Shown: positions 1-8,872, counted from the first letter of the stretch. The stretch is 24,486 bases of DNA from Actinomycetes bacterium (GCA_023419515.1 JAEZXW010000006.1:1-24486), one strand, 5' to 3'. Numbers and translations are program-made. Notes: generated by a model not told the origin, from the letters alone.

Positions 1-3000
1 AAATGAGTAATAGATCCTATCTTCAGGAGCTTGATAGATCGGCTCTTGATAGGCTTTGCCTGTCTTGTCAGTTACCTTGGCAACTTTCTTTTCAACCTTA
101 AATGAGTTATTGGGCTCAACGGGTACCGATTCATCGCTTGATGGTGGTGTATCACCATCTGGAATTGGCGCCTCAGGAATCTCGGCATAAGCAGTGTTAT
201 CAAAATGCCCTCTATCGAGATCTGCGGGAAGCACTACATATGGTGTTGTATGCTCGTAAGTGTATGACTGTGTGGGCGCCAGCGGGTGTCCAGTGATCGT
301 AATCTGGGCGGCGTCTGGAATCTTTGGATCCTTGAGCGTATATGTCTCGATTGTTCCTTCGCCAATATTCGTAAACTTAAAGCTGTAGTAAATCTTGTCG
401 CCAACTGCATGGATTTTTTTGTCGTCACGATCTTTGCCATTAGCATCAGTTACTCTGCTTGCCGTTTTTTTGATTTGAATATCTTTTGGCTTTGGCTTGA
501 GCTTTACAACGATAGATTCAGTATCTTCACCCGGTATCGGAATATTATAAGGAGTATGACCCTGCACCGTGATTGTATTGCTAATGCTCGGCAATTTAAG
601 GTCTGACTCTTTAACGGTATAAGGCGTATCAATATCAAATTCAACAAAGCCACCGTTTTTATTAAGTTGCTGCTTCACGGCAACATTCTTAAGTCCAAGC
701 AAATCATCACTGTATGTGAATGAAGGCATATTAAAGGTATTAGGATTAGTAACCTTAAGGTGATAATAGACTTTATCGCCTGCAGCTCTTACTTCATTTT
801 TTGGATAAACCGTTCCATCAGCGGCCTCAACCCTCGCGATAGTCTTTGCGACAACAACGCTTCCCCAAATTGCATAGAGATGGTTGTTCAAGGTTGGATT
901 ATTTTTATCTACCAAAAAAGCATCGCCAGGTTGATAGTGAGTTGACTCACCATTGGCGTTTAAGTTCCATCCTAGGAATATCTTGCCTGGATATACATAG
1001 GTTGCAGGTTGATTAATTGCCACGTGACGCTCGTTATTAAAGAGGTTGTCATTAATAATATCTGCGCCTTGTGCACCATTTGGATGATAGACAAACTCAA
1101 TTTTAGGATCTTGGTCTCTCAAAACTGCGCGGAATTTACGCGAGTGACGAATGCGCTCATTTTCCTGTTCTTGATAGAATGAACCACCGTCTTCTGCTTG
1201 TGTTACTTCCTTCCAACCAACAAAGATCTTGCCCTCAGGAATATTAGGGGCACCTGGGCTTAAAGTCTGATAACGCTCGTAGGTCAACAGGCGATACCAG
1301 CTATCACGATCAACACGCTGCGTAAAAGCATGATCATCGCTGTCAGCAGGCAGGAATGTCACATCACAAAAATCCGCTGCCCAGATAGGATATAAATCAT
1401 AGTCTTGATCGAGTTCTTGATTTAAGTCAAAAACCAATCGTTGACCATTTTTGACGTAATACCAATATCTAAAATCAACGTTAGTTCCATCGGGCTCAAT
1501 CGGTTTATTTGAAAAATTCTCGGGATGTTCTTTGATGTTCTGTTGAATATCCTCAGGAATATGAGTGTTCTTTTGATACTCCTGAGAGAAAGACACACCA
1601 TAGTCTTGATCGTTGGGATCCTCACCATGAAAACCAGTCTTATGGAAGGTTACGCGGACATAAGGTGGCGTCCACTTTCCATAGAAAATGGTATTAGTTG
1701 CATCAATAAATCCGTTTTCAAAATCAACCGGCAAAGTAAGACCTGGATCCTGATACCAGCCCCTAAAGACATAACCATCGCTCTTACGAGTGGTTTCATC
1801 AACGACATAACCCTCAAGTGGACCTATATCTTTAAGCTTGGTCTCATACAGATATGGTTGTGAGCGTTTGATTTCTTTACTGTCATCGTTTGTCTGCCAG
1901 TCGATATAGTAGCTGTTACGAGTGTAGATTAAAGGATAAATTCCAAGTGCATTTGCTCGAGTTTGTACATAGTCAAGTCTTTGCTGACTGCTCAAACGTA
2001 AATCAAAATTAAAGTGAAAGTCATCCAAATTCCATTTGGTGCCTACCTCACTTGAATCACGAGTTATAACATTCTTCAGATGAGCCTGAGTTCTAAGATC
2101 AAGTGCAGTAAATCCCTTGATATTTGCAATATCAACCTGTGTTAATTGAGCCGTAGAACTAGCGGTAGTAAGCGCATCTTTGGCAATAGCACGACCTTTA
2201 TTAAGACGCGCATATGTACTTGCCATCGATTGTGGATTGGCTTTTGCCTCTTCTGCTTCATCTGGAGTAACCTCAATATAGCGAAAAATCAAGCGGTTGT
2301 ATTCACGAGTATCTCTAGCTGTAATATTATAAACCTGATTATCTACATCACCAGCCGACATAAAAGGCATATAAGAGACGCTTGTCATAGTCTCCCCGCG
2401 CCTTGCAAACTGATATGTCCAGTGAAAGTCCCTCGTAGGCAAGTCACTAATGCCTATTGGATCTGCAAGCAATTTGCCGTATTTAAGAATGGTATCTTTG
2501 TGCAGCGGACCAAAGCCCTTGTCTACCCCGTTGCGCCAGATATCGTAATAATCCAGCATAGGGCGAAAAATTGAATCAATATCTTGACCCCACTTAAAGG
2601 ACATGACAATAGCGCCATCGTCATTTAAGTACTTTGTGTATTCAAGAGCGCGAGCAACATCTTCTGGGTTATAGCCGTTCTTATCCGCAGCTTCATCAGC
2701 TTCTAAAACTTCATCTTTGCTCAACTCAGCATAGCTACCAGCAAAATAACTTTCAGCATCAAAAGTGGGGCTGTTTGGATCAAGCGTATCATCATAATCA
2801 TCATGATCAGGATCTGTAATATCTACATAGCGTACGTAAAATGGATCAATTGCGGTATCGCTGGCAGGGAACACTATCCGAGCATTAAATTTTTTACGCT
2901 TCCAGTACAAGGTATATACCGTCGTACCATCACCGCGAATAGTCTGAGTTGCATTCTCTGGCGTGCGCTTATCATCATAATCTGCACGCTCTTCAAGCAG

Positions 3001-4041
3001 ATACTCAGTAACATTAGGTGAGGTCAAGTTGCCGCGAGCATCTCTTACATACTGAGCGTCAATCTTACTTTTTTGTTCGCTTAAATGCAGGTCTGCTTGT
3101 GAATCAGTAGTGCCTTTATAAACTTCAGAACTCGCAAGACTGTACCCATTATCATTGGGATTTTCAAGGTAATTGACAATGGTGTATGGCGTATCGTTAC
3201 GAGGAGTCCAGACTGCATAAATAGTCGTATGCTCATCAAACTTTTCAGTGTCTTCAATTGCAGCACCGTTTTCGCTTAAAGACCAGTGTGCAAAATCATA
3301 GCCCTTCTTAGTTACAGGAATAATCTTTTCTTTAATGTCTTTCCATGTTTCACGGCTTTTTGCCTTAACCGGCACAGAAGCAGTACCGCCTGTCGGATCA
3401 GGAGTTATCACAACACCTGTTGTGTATACGGCATACAAATCAACATCGTCTTGAATCGGTTGTGTAAAGTCAAAACGACTACCGTCTTTTGATTCTGACC
3501 AATAATCAAAAACCTTCTTTTCGGTCAACAATGCATCAGCCCAAAGGCTTGATGCTTGCTGCCCAATCGGCACTAAGTCAGTCGTATGCAGAATGTAATC
3601 GGAGCTACTATCATTCTTGCGAAAATAATGAATTGTTGCGCCTGGCAAAAACTTGGCATACAAATCAATGTTTTGATCTGACGAAACGTTTTCTGGCTGA
3701 TCAGTAAAGTCAAAACGCGTATCATCATCAACGCGAGCCCAATGATCAAAAACTTCTTTTTCAGCTTTTGGAATCTCAACGCGCTGCAACTGCTGCCCAT
3801 TGCGCAAAATCTGACGATCAAGGAGCTGCGTTTTGTTTTTATCGAGATAAAAACTATAGGTATGAATATTTTCATTAGGGATAATCGATCTACGTTTTCT
3901 GACATGAGAAAGTGCGGAAGCCTCCGCATTCAGAAAACTAAACTGCCCCTGACCAGCAAAGCTTTGCATTGGCACCTGCGTTAGCACCATCAATGCTACC
4001 ATCGTGATCGCTATTGCTTTTTTGACGCGCTCCCCAAACAC
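1..4041 (-). CDS. Giant secreted surface protein with InlB-type (Listeria/Bacteroides) repeats, C-terminus outside window
   Basis: I translated this strand codon by codon: 1347 codons without a stop, running off the left edge, so the end of the protein is missing. The start is a GTG at 4041; an in-frame TGA lies five codons upstream, and a GAGG lies 10 bases before the GTG. Residues 1-29 form a signal peptide (RVKK, hydrophobic core, S-F-A cleavage site). Short F-x-x-W/GW repeats of the Listeria/Bacteroides type occur near residues 98, 178, 250, 756, 850, 930 and 1012. Residues about 388-745 match no family I recognise. From about 1061, units of roughly 126 residues begin (near 1061, 1188 and 1314), each with a 'GDK(I/V)YY' plus 'VTN/FTN' core as in DUF7507/DUF11 domains. 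Only one cysteine (residue 892) is present. Such proteins are usually cell-wall adhesins; the expected sortase signal would lie beyond position 1. The role in adhesion is inferred from architecture. Confidence 0.9.
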   Translation of the reverse strand, partial: MFGERVKKAIAITMVALMVLTQVPMQSFAGQGQFSFLNAEASALSHVRKRRSIIPNENIHTYSFYLDKNKTQLLDRQILRNGQQLQRVEIPKAEKEVFDHWARVDDDTRFDFTDQPENVSSDQNIDLYAKFLPGATIHYFRKNDSSSDYILHTTDLVPIGQQASSLWADALLTEKKVFDYWSESKDGSRFDFTQPIQDDVDLYAVYTTGVVITPDPTGGTASVPVKAKSRETWKDIKEKIIPVTKKGYDFAHWSLSENGAAIEDTEKFDEHTTIYAVWTPRNDTPYTIVNYLENPNDNGYSLASSEVYKGTTDSQADLHLSEQKSKIDAQYVRDARGNLTSPNVTEYLLEERADYDDKRTPENATQTIRGDGTTVYTLYWKRKKFNARIVFPASDTAIDPFYVRYVDITDPDHDDYDDTLDPNSPTFDAESYFAGSYAELSKDEVLEADEAADKNGYNPEDVARALEYTKYLNDDGAIVMSFKWGQDIDSIFRPMLDYYDIWRNGVDKGFGPLHKDTILKYGKLLADPIGISDLPTRDFHWTYQFARRGETMTSVSYMPFMSAGDVDNQVYNITARDTREYNRLIFRYIEVTPDEAEEAKANPQSMASTYARLNKGRAIAKDALTTASSTAQLTQVDIANIKGFTALDLRTQAHLKNVITRDSSEVGTKWNLDDFHFNFDLRLSSQQRLDYVQTRANALGIYPLIYTRNSYYIDWQTNDDSKEIKRSQPYLYETKLKDIGPLEGYVVDETTRKSDGYVFRGWYQDPGLTLPVDFENGFIDATNTIFYGKWTPPYVRVTFHKTGFHGEDPNDQDYGVSFSQEYQKNTHIPEDIQQNIKEHPENFSNKPIEPDGTNVDFRYWYYVKNGQRLVFDLNQELDQDYDLYPIWAADFCDVTFLPADSDDHAFTQRVDRDSWYRLLTYERYQTLSPGAPNIPEGKIFVGWKEVTQAEDGGSFYQEQENERIRHSRKFRAVLRDQDPKIEFVYHPNGAQGADIINDNLFNNERHVAINQPATYVYPGKIFLGWNLNANGESTHYQPGDAFLVDKNNPTLNNHLYAIWGSVVVAKTIARVEAADGTVYPKNEVRAAGDKVYYHLKVTNPNTFNMPSFTYSDDLLGLKNVAVKQQLNKNGGFVEFDIDTPYTVKESDLKLPSISNTITVQGHTPYNIPIPGEDTESIVVKLKPKPKDIQIKKTASRVTDANGKDRDDKKIHAVGDKIYYSFKFTNIGEGTIETYTLKDPKIPDAAQITITGHPLAPTQSYTYEHTTPYVVLPADLDRGHFDNTAYAEIPEAPIPDGDTPPSSDESVPVEPNNSFKVEKKVAKVTDKTGKAYQEPIYQAPEDRIYYSF

Positions 4042-4102
4042 TGCCTTACAACCTCATAACTACTGCGTTTAACCTGCAAATTAAAAAAGTATAGATTCCT
4101 TC

Positions 4103-4132
4103 ATTCTATCCCGAATTAGAAATTATTTACAA
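4103..4132 (-). promoter_or_regulatory. Candidate promoter of the surface-protein gene
   Basis: On the minus strand, TTGTAA (4132-4127) and TAGAAT (4108-4103) are separated by 18 bases. The -10 box is about 60 bases upstream of the GTG start at 4041. A second possible -10, TATACT, lies at 4093-4088 without a good -35 partner. This is a consensus match only. Confidence 0.35.
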
Positions 4133-4224
4133 ACTTAAGCAAAAAAAATGGAGTTCATTTAATACTGCTGAACAGCTTCTTTTAACATAACGAGGAGCTT
4201 ACGGGCATCTTTTTTCTGCTGCTC

Positions 4225-4297
4225 TCACGATTATGCCTTACCCACCTATCATTTGCTTAAGCAAACCGCTTGCGGATTTACGGGTTCTTAATCGTGA
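4225..4297. repeat. Nested inverted repeats, candidate structured RNA or multi-site operator
   Basis: The outer arms TCACGATTA (4225-4233) and TAATCGTGA (4289-4297) are perfect 9-bp complements. Inside them ACCC (4240-4243) can pair with GGGT (4282-4285). The enclosed part holds the perfect palindrome TTTGCTTAAGCAAA (4252-4265), immediately followed by CCGCTTGCGG (4266-4275). Folded as RNA this gives a closing stem with two side hairpins. The symmetry leaves the transcribed strand undecided. It lies 223 bases upstream of the AGCS start. Confidence 0.55.
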
Positions 4298-4519
4298 CAG
4301 GGCGTTCCCAATCAAGTATTCTTGGCCTTTCATGTTTAGTATGCAGTGGTTTTTACCCTGCCTGACACGTCAAAGCAATTAGTTACCTATCGCGCTCGAT
4401 TCGTAAAACACCTACTCATGTGGCTGACAAATTAATAGAAGATCAGTAAAACGAGGGTGATATTGGTATGAGTGCTAGATAAAAGTACGAGTCAGATTCG
4501 TTAGTAAAGGGGTTGATCT

Positions 4520-5950
4520 ATGCTGAGCGAGATTCTTGGGACAATCAGTAATGCACTTTATAGCTACATTCTGATTTTTCTTTTGATTCTGGGTGGTATT
4601 TACTTTTTTATCAGAACACGCGCATTGCCAATTCGACTCATCGGTGAAGCAATCCGTGTTATTAAAGAGCCGCCTTCAGATGCATCAGAAATTTCGTCTT
4701 TTCGTGCGTTGATGGTCTCAACTGCCTCACGTGTTGGTGTTGGCAATATCGCTGGCGTCGCAAGCGCTATTGCATTGGGTGGCCCTGGTGCTGTCTTTTG
4801 GATGTGGCTTATTGCGACAGTCGGCTCATCTTCCGCTTTCATCGAATCAACGCTTGCACAAATCTATAAGAGAAAAAGCGTTGAAGGCCCCTCATTTGGT
4901 GGTCCAGCATACTACATCACCCAAGGACTTGGACTTAAACCACTTGCTGTCATCTTTGCTATTGCATTGATCGTCACCTATGCAGGTGGTTTTAATATGG
5001 TTGCAGCATTTAACTTTGCTGATGCATGGACCAGTTATTCGTTCTATGACAAGTCGACCACCCCTATGATTGTTGGTCTTGTCATGGCAATTCTTACCGC
5101 GCTTTCAATTTTTAAGGGCGCTCAACACCTTACCAAGGTTACTGGTGTTGTCGTGCCTATCATGGCAATCCTTTATCTGATTTGCGGCGTTTTTATCATT
5201 GCAACTAATCTTCATGTTATCCCGAGTGTCTTTGCTGCAATTTTTAGAGAGGCATTCGACTGGCCTGCTATCTTTGGTGCTTTTGGTGGTTCTGCAGTTA
5301 TGCTTGGTATCAAACGCGGCTTATACTCGAACGAAGCCGGTGTTGGTTCCGCTCCAAATGCAGCAGCTGTTGCAAGCGTATCCCACCCAGTAAAACAAGG
5401 TCTTGTTCAGATGCTTTCTGTCTTTATCGACACCATGATCATCTGTACCATCACTGCACTTACCATCCTGTGCTCAGGTGCATTGAGCGGCGGTGAGCCA
5501 ACTATCACGGGCGCTCCATTGGTGCAGGCAGCTTTAAGCACTAAAATGGGAGAATTTGGCCATCACTTTGTTACTTTCTCACTCTTTTGTTTTGCTTTTA
5601 CAACGCTGATTGGCAATTTCTTCTATGCTGAGGTTAATTTGCGATTCTTGCTCAACCGCACACCAAAGCAAATCGAACTTGCACTCTTTAGAGGTGCAGC
5701 TTGTGTCATTGTCTTTATTGGAGCACAGCTCGAATTTGCTGTTGCATGGGATATCGCCGATATTCTTATGGGCATCATGGCACTCATCAACATGCCTGTC
5801 ATCATCATCCTTGGCAACCAAGCCATTAAGGCCATGAAGGATTATGAAGCACAGCGCAAAGCTCTCAAAGAGCAGGGAGATACACATGGCGATCCTGTCT
5901 TTAAGGCTGCCAACATTGGCATCACCAAAAAGCTCGATTACTGGCAATAA
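4520..5950 (+). CDS. AGCS-family sodium:alanine/glycine symporter
   Basis: This 476-residue integral membrane protein takes up alanine or glycine with Na+ across the cytoplasmic membrane. Residues 61-100 hold the family signature: FRALMVSTAS, then VGVGNIAGVA, GGPGA and FWMW. Residues 266-283 hold the second signature, GLYSNEAGVGSAP. The length and the roughly ten hydrophobic segments fit the AlsT/DagA/YrbD family. The ATG has a clear AAAGGGG ribosome-binding site 7 bases upstream (4506-4512). The gene stands alone and is closed by the strong hairpin at 6015-6066. Substrate choice between alanine, glycine and glutamine cannot be read from the sequence, so no gene symbol is given. Confidence 0.95.
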   Translation: MLSEILGTISNALYSYILIFLLILGGIYFFIRTRALPIRLIGEAIRVIKEPPSDASEISSFRALMVSTASRVGVGNIAGVASAIALGGPGAVFWMWLIATVGSSSAFIESTLAQIYKRKSVEGPSFGGPAYYITQGLGLKPLAVIFAIALIVTYAGGFNMVAAFNFADAWTSYSFYDKSTTPMIVGLVMAILTALSIFKGAQHLTKVTGVVVPIMAILYLICGVFIIATNLHVIPSVFAAIFREAFDWPAIFGAFGGSAVMLGIKRGLYSNEAGVGSAPNAAAVASVSHPVKQGLVQMLSVFIDTMIICTITALTILCSGALSGGEPTITGAPLVQAALSTKMGEFGHHFVTFSLFCFAFTTLIGNFFYAEVNLRFLLNRTPKQIELALFRGAACVIVFIGAQLEFAVAWDIADILMGIMALINMPVIIILGNQAIKAMKDYEAQRKALKEQGDTHGDPVFKAANIGITKKLDYWQ

Positions 5951-6261
5951 TTCCATTGCTGATTTGCTTTAAGTCACTCTTAAGACAAATCTTTAAGTAG
6001 AGACGCTATACAGCAAAAGCCCCCTTCACTACAGGAAGAAGTATTCCGTAGGAAGGGGGCTTTTTCATGCTCGCTTGAGACTATCAACTGGCATCTGGCA
6101 GCTGACCTCTCAAGGAATGGGAGGAAAACAAACAAAATTTGCGCCGCCTGCAGGGGTACCGTCGTGCACAGCACCCCTTAACAGGCGAACTCGTGAATGG
6201 AGTGACAATTTAAGCTATTGTTACCGATTCATCCGCAACAGCACGGTAATCTAATTGACTC
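5951..6261. other. Convergent intergenic region (311 bp)
   Basis: It contains the two-way terminator at 6015-6066. A second small dyad, AGGGGT (6152-6157) with ACCCCT (6173-6178), encloses GTGCAC; it is not followed by a T-run on either strand, so it is not a clear terminator. The remainder shows no coding or RNA signal. Confidence 0.7.
6015..6066. terminator. Bidirectional intrinsic terminator between AGCS and YfcC genes
   Basis: A 13-bp perfect outer stem, AAAAGCCCCCTTC (6015-6027) with GAAGGGGGCTTTT (6052-6064), encloses an inner CTAC/GGAA stem with TTCC/GTAG. A T-run follows on the plus strand and an A-run precedes it, so it can stop transcription from both converging genes. Confidence 0.92.
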
Positions 6262-7815
6262 TCACATCTGATAGATAAAGACCTGAATAACCAACAAGAT
6301 ACCGCCAAAGACCATGAGGAACACAACCATTGGCCACACAAATCGGACCCAATGCGTGTATTTCATATCGAGCATCTGCAAGGTTGCCATTACCAAACCA
6401 GTAGGAGCGAGATAAAGCATGGCATACTGACCCCAGTTGTATGCAGATACAACGATAAAACGAGGGATGCCTACTGTATCAGCCAAAGGCGCCATAATTG
6501 GCATAGCTAAAACAGCAAGACCAGAACTTGATGGAACCAAAAAGCCCAGGAAGAAAAAGATCACGAGCAGCATCAAGATAAATGGCGCACCATGCATACC
6601 GCTCACCAAGTTAGATGCATAGTAAAGCATCGTATCTGAAATTTGACCTTCTTCCATGATGAGGTTGATACCACGGGCAAGACCGATAATAAGCGATACG
6701 CCAACTAAACTTGAAGCTCCATGTGTAAAGGCATCAACAATTTTTTTCTCTGGCATACCAGAAAGGAAGATAACAATAATAGTAATTGCCAAGAACGAGG
6801 CTGCCATGGTTGGGAACCACCAACCTTGGGTCATAACACCCCAGACCATAATCAAAAATGCTGCAACAAAGAAAATGAGGATGACTTTTTTGCGCCAAGT
6901 AAAGTTTTCAGCATGACCAGAAGCCTCAGTCTCATACAGCTTCTTAAACTTTTCATGATCCTCATATGTATATGAAAACTCAGGATTGGCCTTGACCTTT
7001 TTACAATACCAATAAAGGTATCCCACAACCACAAGCGCACCAACAACACACCCAAAAATGCGCCATGCAAGACCCTCAGTAAAGACAATACCGGCAGCGT
7101 TTGAAGCAATAACAACTGAGAATGGATTGATGGTCGAAAAACTCGTACCCATTGAACCAGCAAGGAAGATAGCACCAACGCTGACGATGGAATCATATCC
7201 GAGTGCTAAAAATACTGGGACCAAGATGGGGTAGAACGCAACTGCCTCTTCTTCAAGGCCGCAGAAAGTACCACCAATGACCATAAAAATCGAAACAAGG
7301 AATACTAGAGCAAATTCGCGACCCTTGGTTTTTTTGGTCAGCGCTAAAAGCCCTGATTCAAAAGCACCCGAAGCATTAACGACACCAATCAAACCACCAA
7401 GTACAAAGATGAAAACCATGATGTCAACGGCCTCGATCGTGCCATGCACCATACTCGTAAAAATATCGGTGACACCTTTGGGCTGCTGCTCAAGGGATTC
7501 ATATGTTCCTGGGACAGAAATCGGTTTTTTGATAGCACCAGAAGTAAACTGGTCGACGTTGATCTTAACGCCAAGATTATCAAGGGTTTCTTGAGCTGCC
7601 GGCAACTCTTGAACTGCGCCTTGCGGATTCGTAAGAATAAGCACCGATGAATCGGGTTCATACTTGAGCTTGGAGTATGAGCCAGCGGGGACAAACCACG
7701 TCGCCAATACAGCAACGATGGTCAGGATAAACAGAATCGTAAACGCGCTTGGTACATCAAGCTTAAATTTCTTGCGGGGCTCTTTTGCTTGAGCCGCCAC
7801 TGCCGCAGAAGACAT
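6262..7815 (-). CDS. YfcC-family (DcuC-like, COG1288) transporter, possible arginine/ornithine or related amino-acid exchanger
   Basis: This 517-residue membrane protein starts with a cytoplasmic tail and VPSAFTILFILTIV as its first helix. It has about a dozen helices with the YfcC/C4-dicarboxylate anaerobic carrier pattern: GGTFCGLEEEAVAFYPILVP, then SMGTSFSTINPFSVVIAS, and later LVPSSSGLAVLAMPIMAP. The ATG at 7815 is preferred, with GGTGG 5 bases upstream, over a TTG at 7827. It lies 124 bases downstream of carbamate kinase on the same strand. In several streptococci a YfcC-type protein acts as ArcD, exchanging arginine for ornithine. The carbamate kinase neighbour makes a similar role here plausible but unproven. 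Family assignment is firm; substrate is inference. Confidence 0.92.
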   Translation of the reverse strand: MSSAAVAAQAKEPRKKFKLDVPSAFTILFILTIVAVLATWFVPAGSYSKLKYEPDSSVLILTNPQGAVQELPAAQETLDNLGVKINVDQFTSGAIKKPISVPGTYESLEQQPKGVTDIFTSMVHGTIEAVDIMVFIFVLGGLIGVVNASGAFESGLLALTKKTKGREFALVFLVSIFMVIGGTFCGLEEEAVAFYPILVPVFLALGYDSIVSVGAIFLAGSMGTSFSTINPFSVVIASNAAGIVFTEGLAWRIFGCVVGALVVVGYLYWYCKKVKANPEFSYTYEDHEKFKKLYETEASGHAENFTWRKKVILIFFVAAFLIMVWGVMTQGWWFPTMAASFLAITIIVIFLSGMPEKKIVDAFTHGASSLVGVSLIIGLARGINLIMEEGQISDTMLYYASNLVSGMHGAPFILMLLVIFFFLGFLVPSSSGLAVLAMPIMAPLADTVGIPRFIVVSAYNWGQYAMLYLAPTGLVMATLQMLDMKYTHWVRFVWPMVVFLMVFGGILLVIQVFIYQM

Positions 7816-7878
7816 GATTACCACCAATCACTTGAGGCTTCAAGCAATTGATGAAGAGGGTATCTCTTGGGCGGTCGA

Positions 7879-7925
7879 GAAAAGCGGTGCACCTGCTCAC
7901 GCAGCGAGGTGCACCCATCTTTTCT
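7879..7925 (-). terminator. Hairpin between arcC and the YfcC gene, possible partial terminator or processing site
   Basis: GGTGCACCT (7886-7894) and AGGTGCACC (7907-7915) form a perfect 9-bp stem around a 12-base loop. Read on the minus strand the stem is followed by GCTTTTCTC, with a flanking AAAAG/CTTTT match. The short T-run suggests leaky termination, which would lower transporter expression relative to arcC. Each arm is itself palindromic, so a protein-binding role is also possible. Confidence 0.55.
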
Positions 7926-7939
7926 GATGCACGTAAAAC

Positions 7940-8872
7940 TTATGCGTGGATAACCGTACCAGTCTCACCACGAAGACCAGCAGCTGCAGCCTCAAGCGAG
8001 GTAATCAGCGCACGACCCTGAGGATATGACTCGAGGTAGCTCAAGCAAGCCTCAACCTTTGGAAGCATGCTGCCTGGAGCAAAGTGACCCTCTTCGATGT
8101 ATTGCTTTGCCTGCTCAATTGAAATATCGGAGAGATCCTCTTGCTCAGGAGTATTGAAGTTGATAGCAACGCGCTCAACAGCGGTCAAGATAACAAGGGT
8201 ATCAGCCTCGAATGCGCCTGCGAGCTGTGCAGCAGAACGGTCCTTATCGATAACAGCAGGAACGCCCGTGTAATTGTCGCCATCCTTGATAACAGGGATG
8301 CCGCCGCCACCGGTGCTGATGACGAGGAAGCCTGCGTCTGAGAGTGACTTGATTGCGTCAAACTCGACGATCTCAACAGGCAGTGGGCTTGCGACGACCT
8401 GACGCCAACCACGACCAGCGTCCTCCTTATAGGTGTAGCCGGTCTCAGCAGCCTTAGCCTTTGCCTCCTCCTCGCTCAGGAAAACGCCAACTGGCTTGGT
8501 TGGGTTCTCAAAAGCAGGATCATTCTTATCGACAACCGTCTGGGTAACCAGTGAAACGCAGCCCTTTTTGATACCGCGCTTTGCAAGCTCAACCTGAATT
8601 GCTTGCTGCAAGTGATAACCAATGTAACCCTGGCTCATAGCGCCGCACTCTGGCAGCGGAATGTCTGGGGTCTTAGCACCCTTGTTAGCAGCAAAGTCAG
8701 TTGCAGACTTGATAACGCCAACCTGAGGGCCGTTACCGTGTGAAACGATAACCTCATGACCATCAGCGACCAAGTCAACAATGCTGGTTGCGGTCTGCTT
8801 AACGAGCTCAAGCTGCTCCTGTGGGTTGTTGCCCAGTGCATTACCGCCAAGTGCAAGAACCAATCGTGCCAT
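7940..8872 (-). CDS. arcC: Carbamate kinase
   Basis: This 310-residue cytoplasmic enzyme makes ATP and carbamate from carbamoyl phosphate and ADP. Family signatures are clear: LVLALGGNALG at 4-14, SHGNGPQVGVI near 44-54, STGGGGIPVI, and VIDKDRSAAQLA. The ATG at 8872 is chosen because AAAGGAA lies about 8 bases upstream and the protein then begins MARLVLALGG as in the family. The frame stays open upstream to 8938, but that adds 22 unconserved residues. It is followed by the YfcC transporter. Arginine deiminase (arcA) and ornithine carbamoyltransferase (arcB) are not adjacent, so the source of carbamoyl phosphate must be encoded elsewhere. Confidence 0.97.
   Translation of the reverse strand: MARLVLALGGNALGNNPQEQLELVKQTATSIVDLVADGHEVIVSHGNGPQVGVIKSATDFAANKGAKTPDIPLPECGAMSQGYIGYHLQQAIQVELAKRGIKKGCVSLVTQTVVDKNDPAFENPTKPVGVFLSEEEAKAKAAETGYTYKEDAGRGWRQVVASPLPVEIVEFDAIKSLSDAGFLVISTGGGGIPVIKDGDNYTGVPAVIDKDRSAAQLAGAFEADTLVILTAVERVAINFNTPEQEDLSDISIEQAKQYIEEGHFAPGSMLPKVEACLSYLESYPQGRALITSLEAAAAGLRGETGTVIHA

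Larger units (their letters stand above)
4042..4519. other. Divergent intergenic region (478 bp) between surface-protein gene and AGCS gene
   Basis: No reading frame here looks coding. The region serves two divergent genes. It holds the candidate minus-strand promoter near 4103-4132, a nested dyad element at 4225-4297, and two copies of the 10-mer CTTAAGCAAA (4134-4143 and 4256-4265). I found no convincing plus-strand sigma-70 promoter and no glycine riboswitch or T-box sequence, although AGCS genes are often preceded by glycine riboswitches. Confidence 0.7.

Noticed and set aside
2146..2574. 142-residue plus-strand frame and similar short frames within 1-4041
   Set aside because: They are opposite the continuous 1347-codon minus-strand frame, which has a signal peptide and repeats.
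4298..4519. Glycine riboswitch in front of the AGCS gene
   Set aside because: I looked for the conserved glycine aptamer segments and did not find them on the plus strand.
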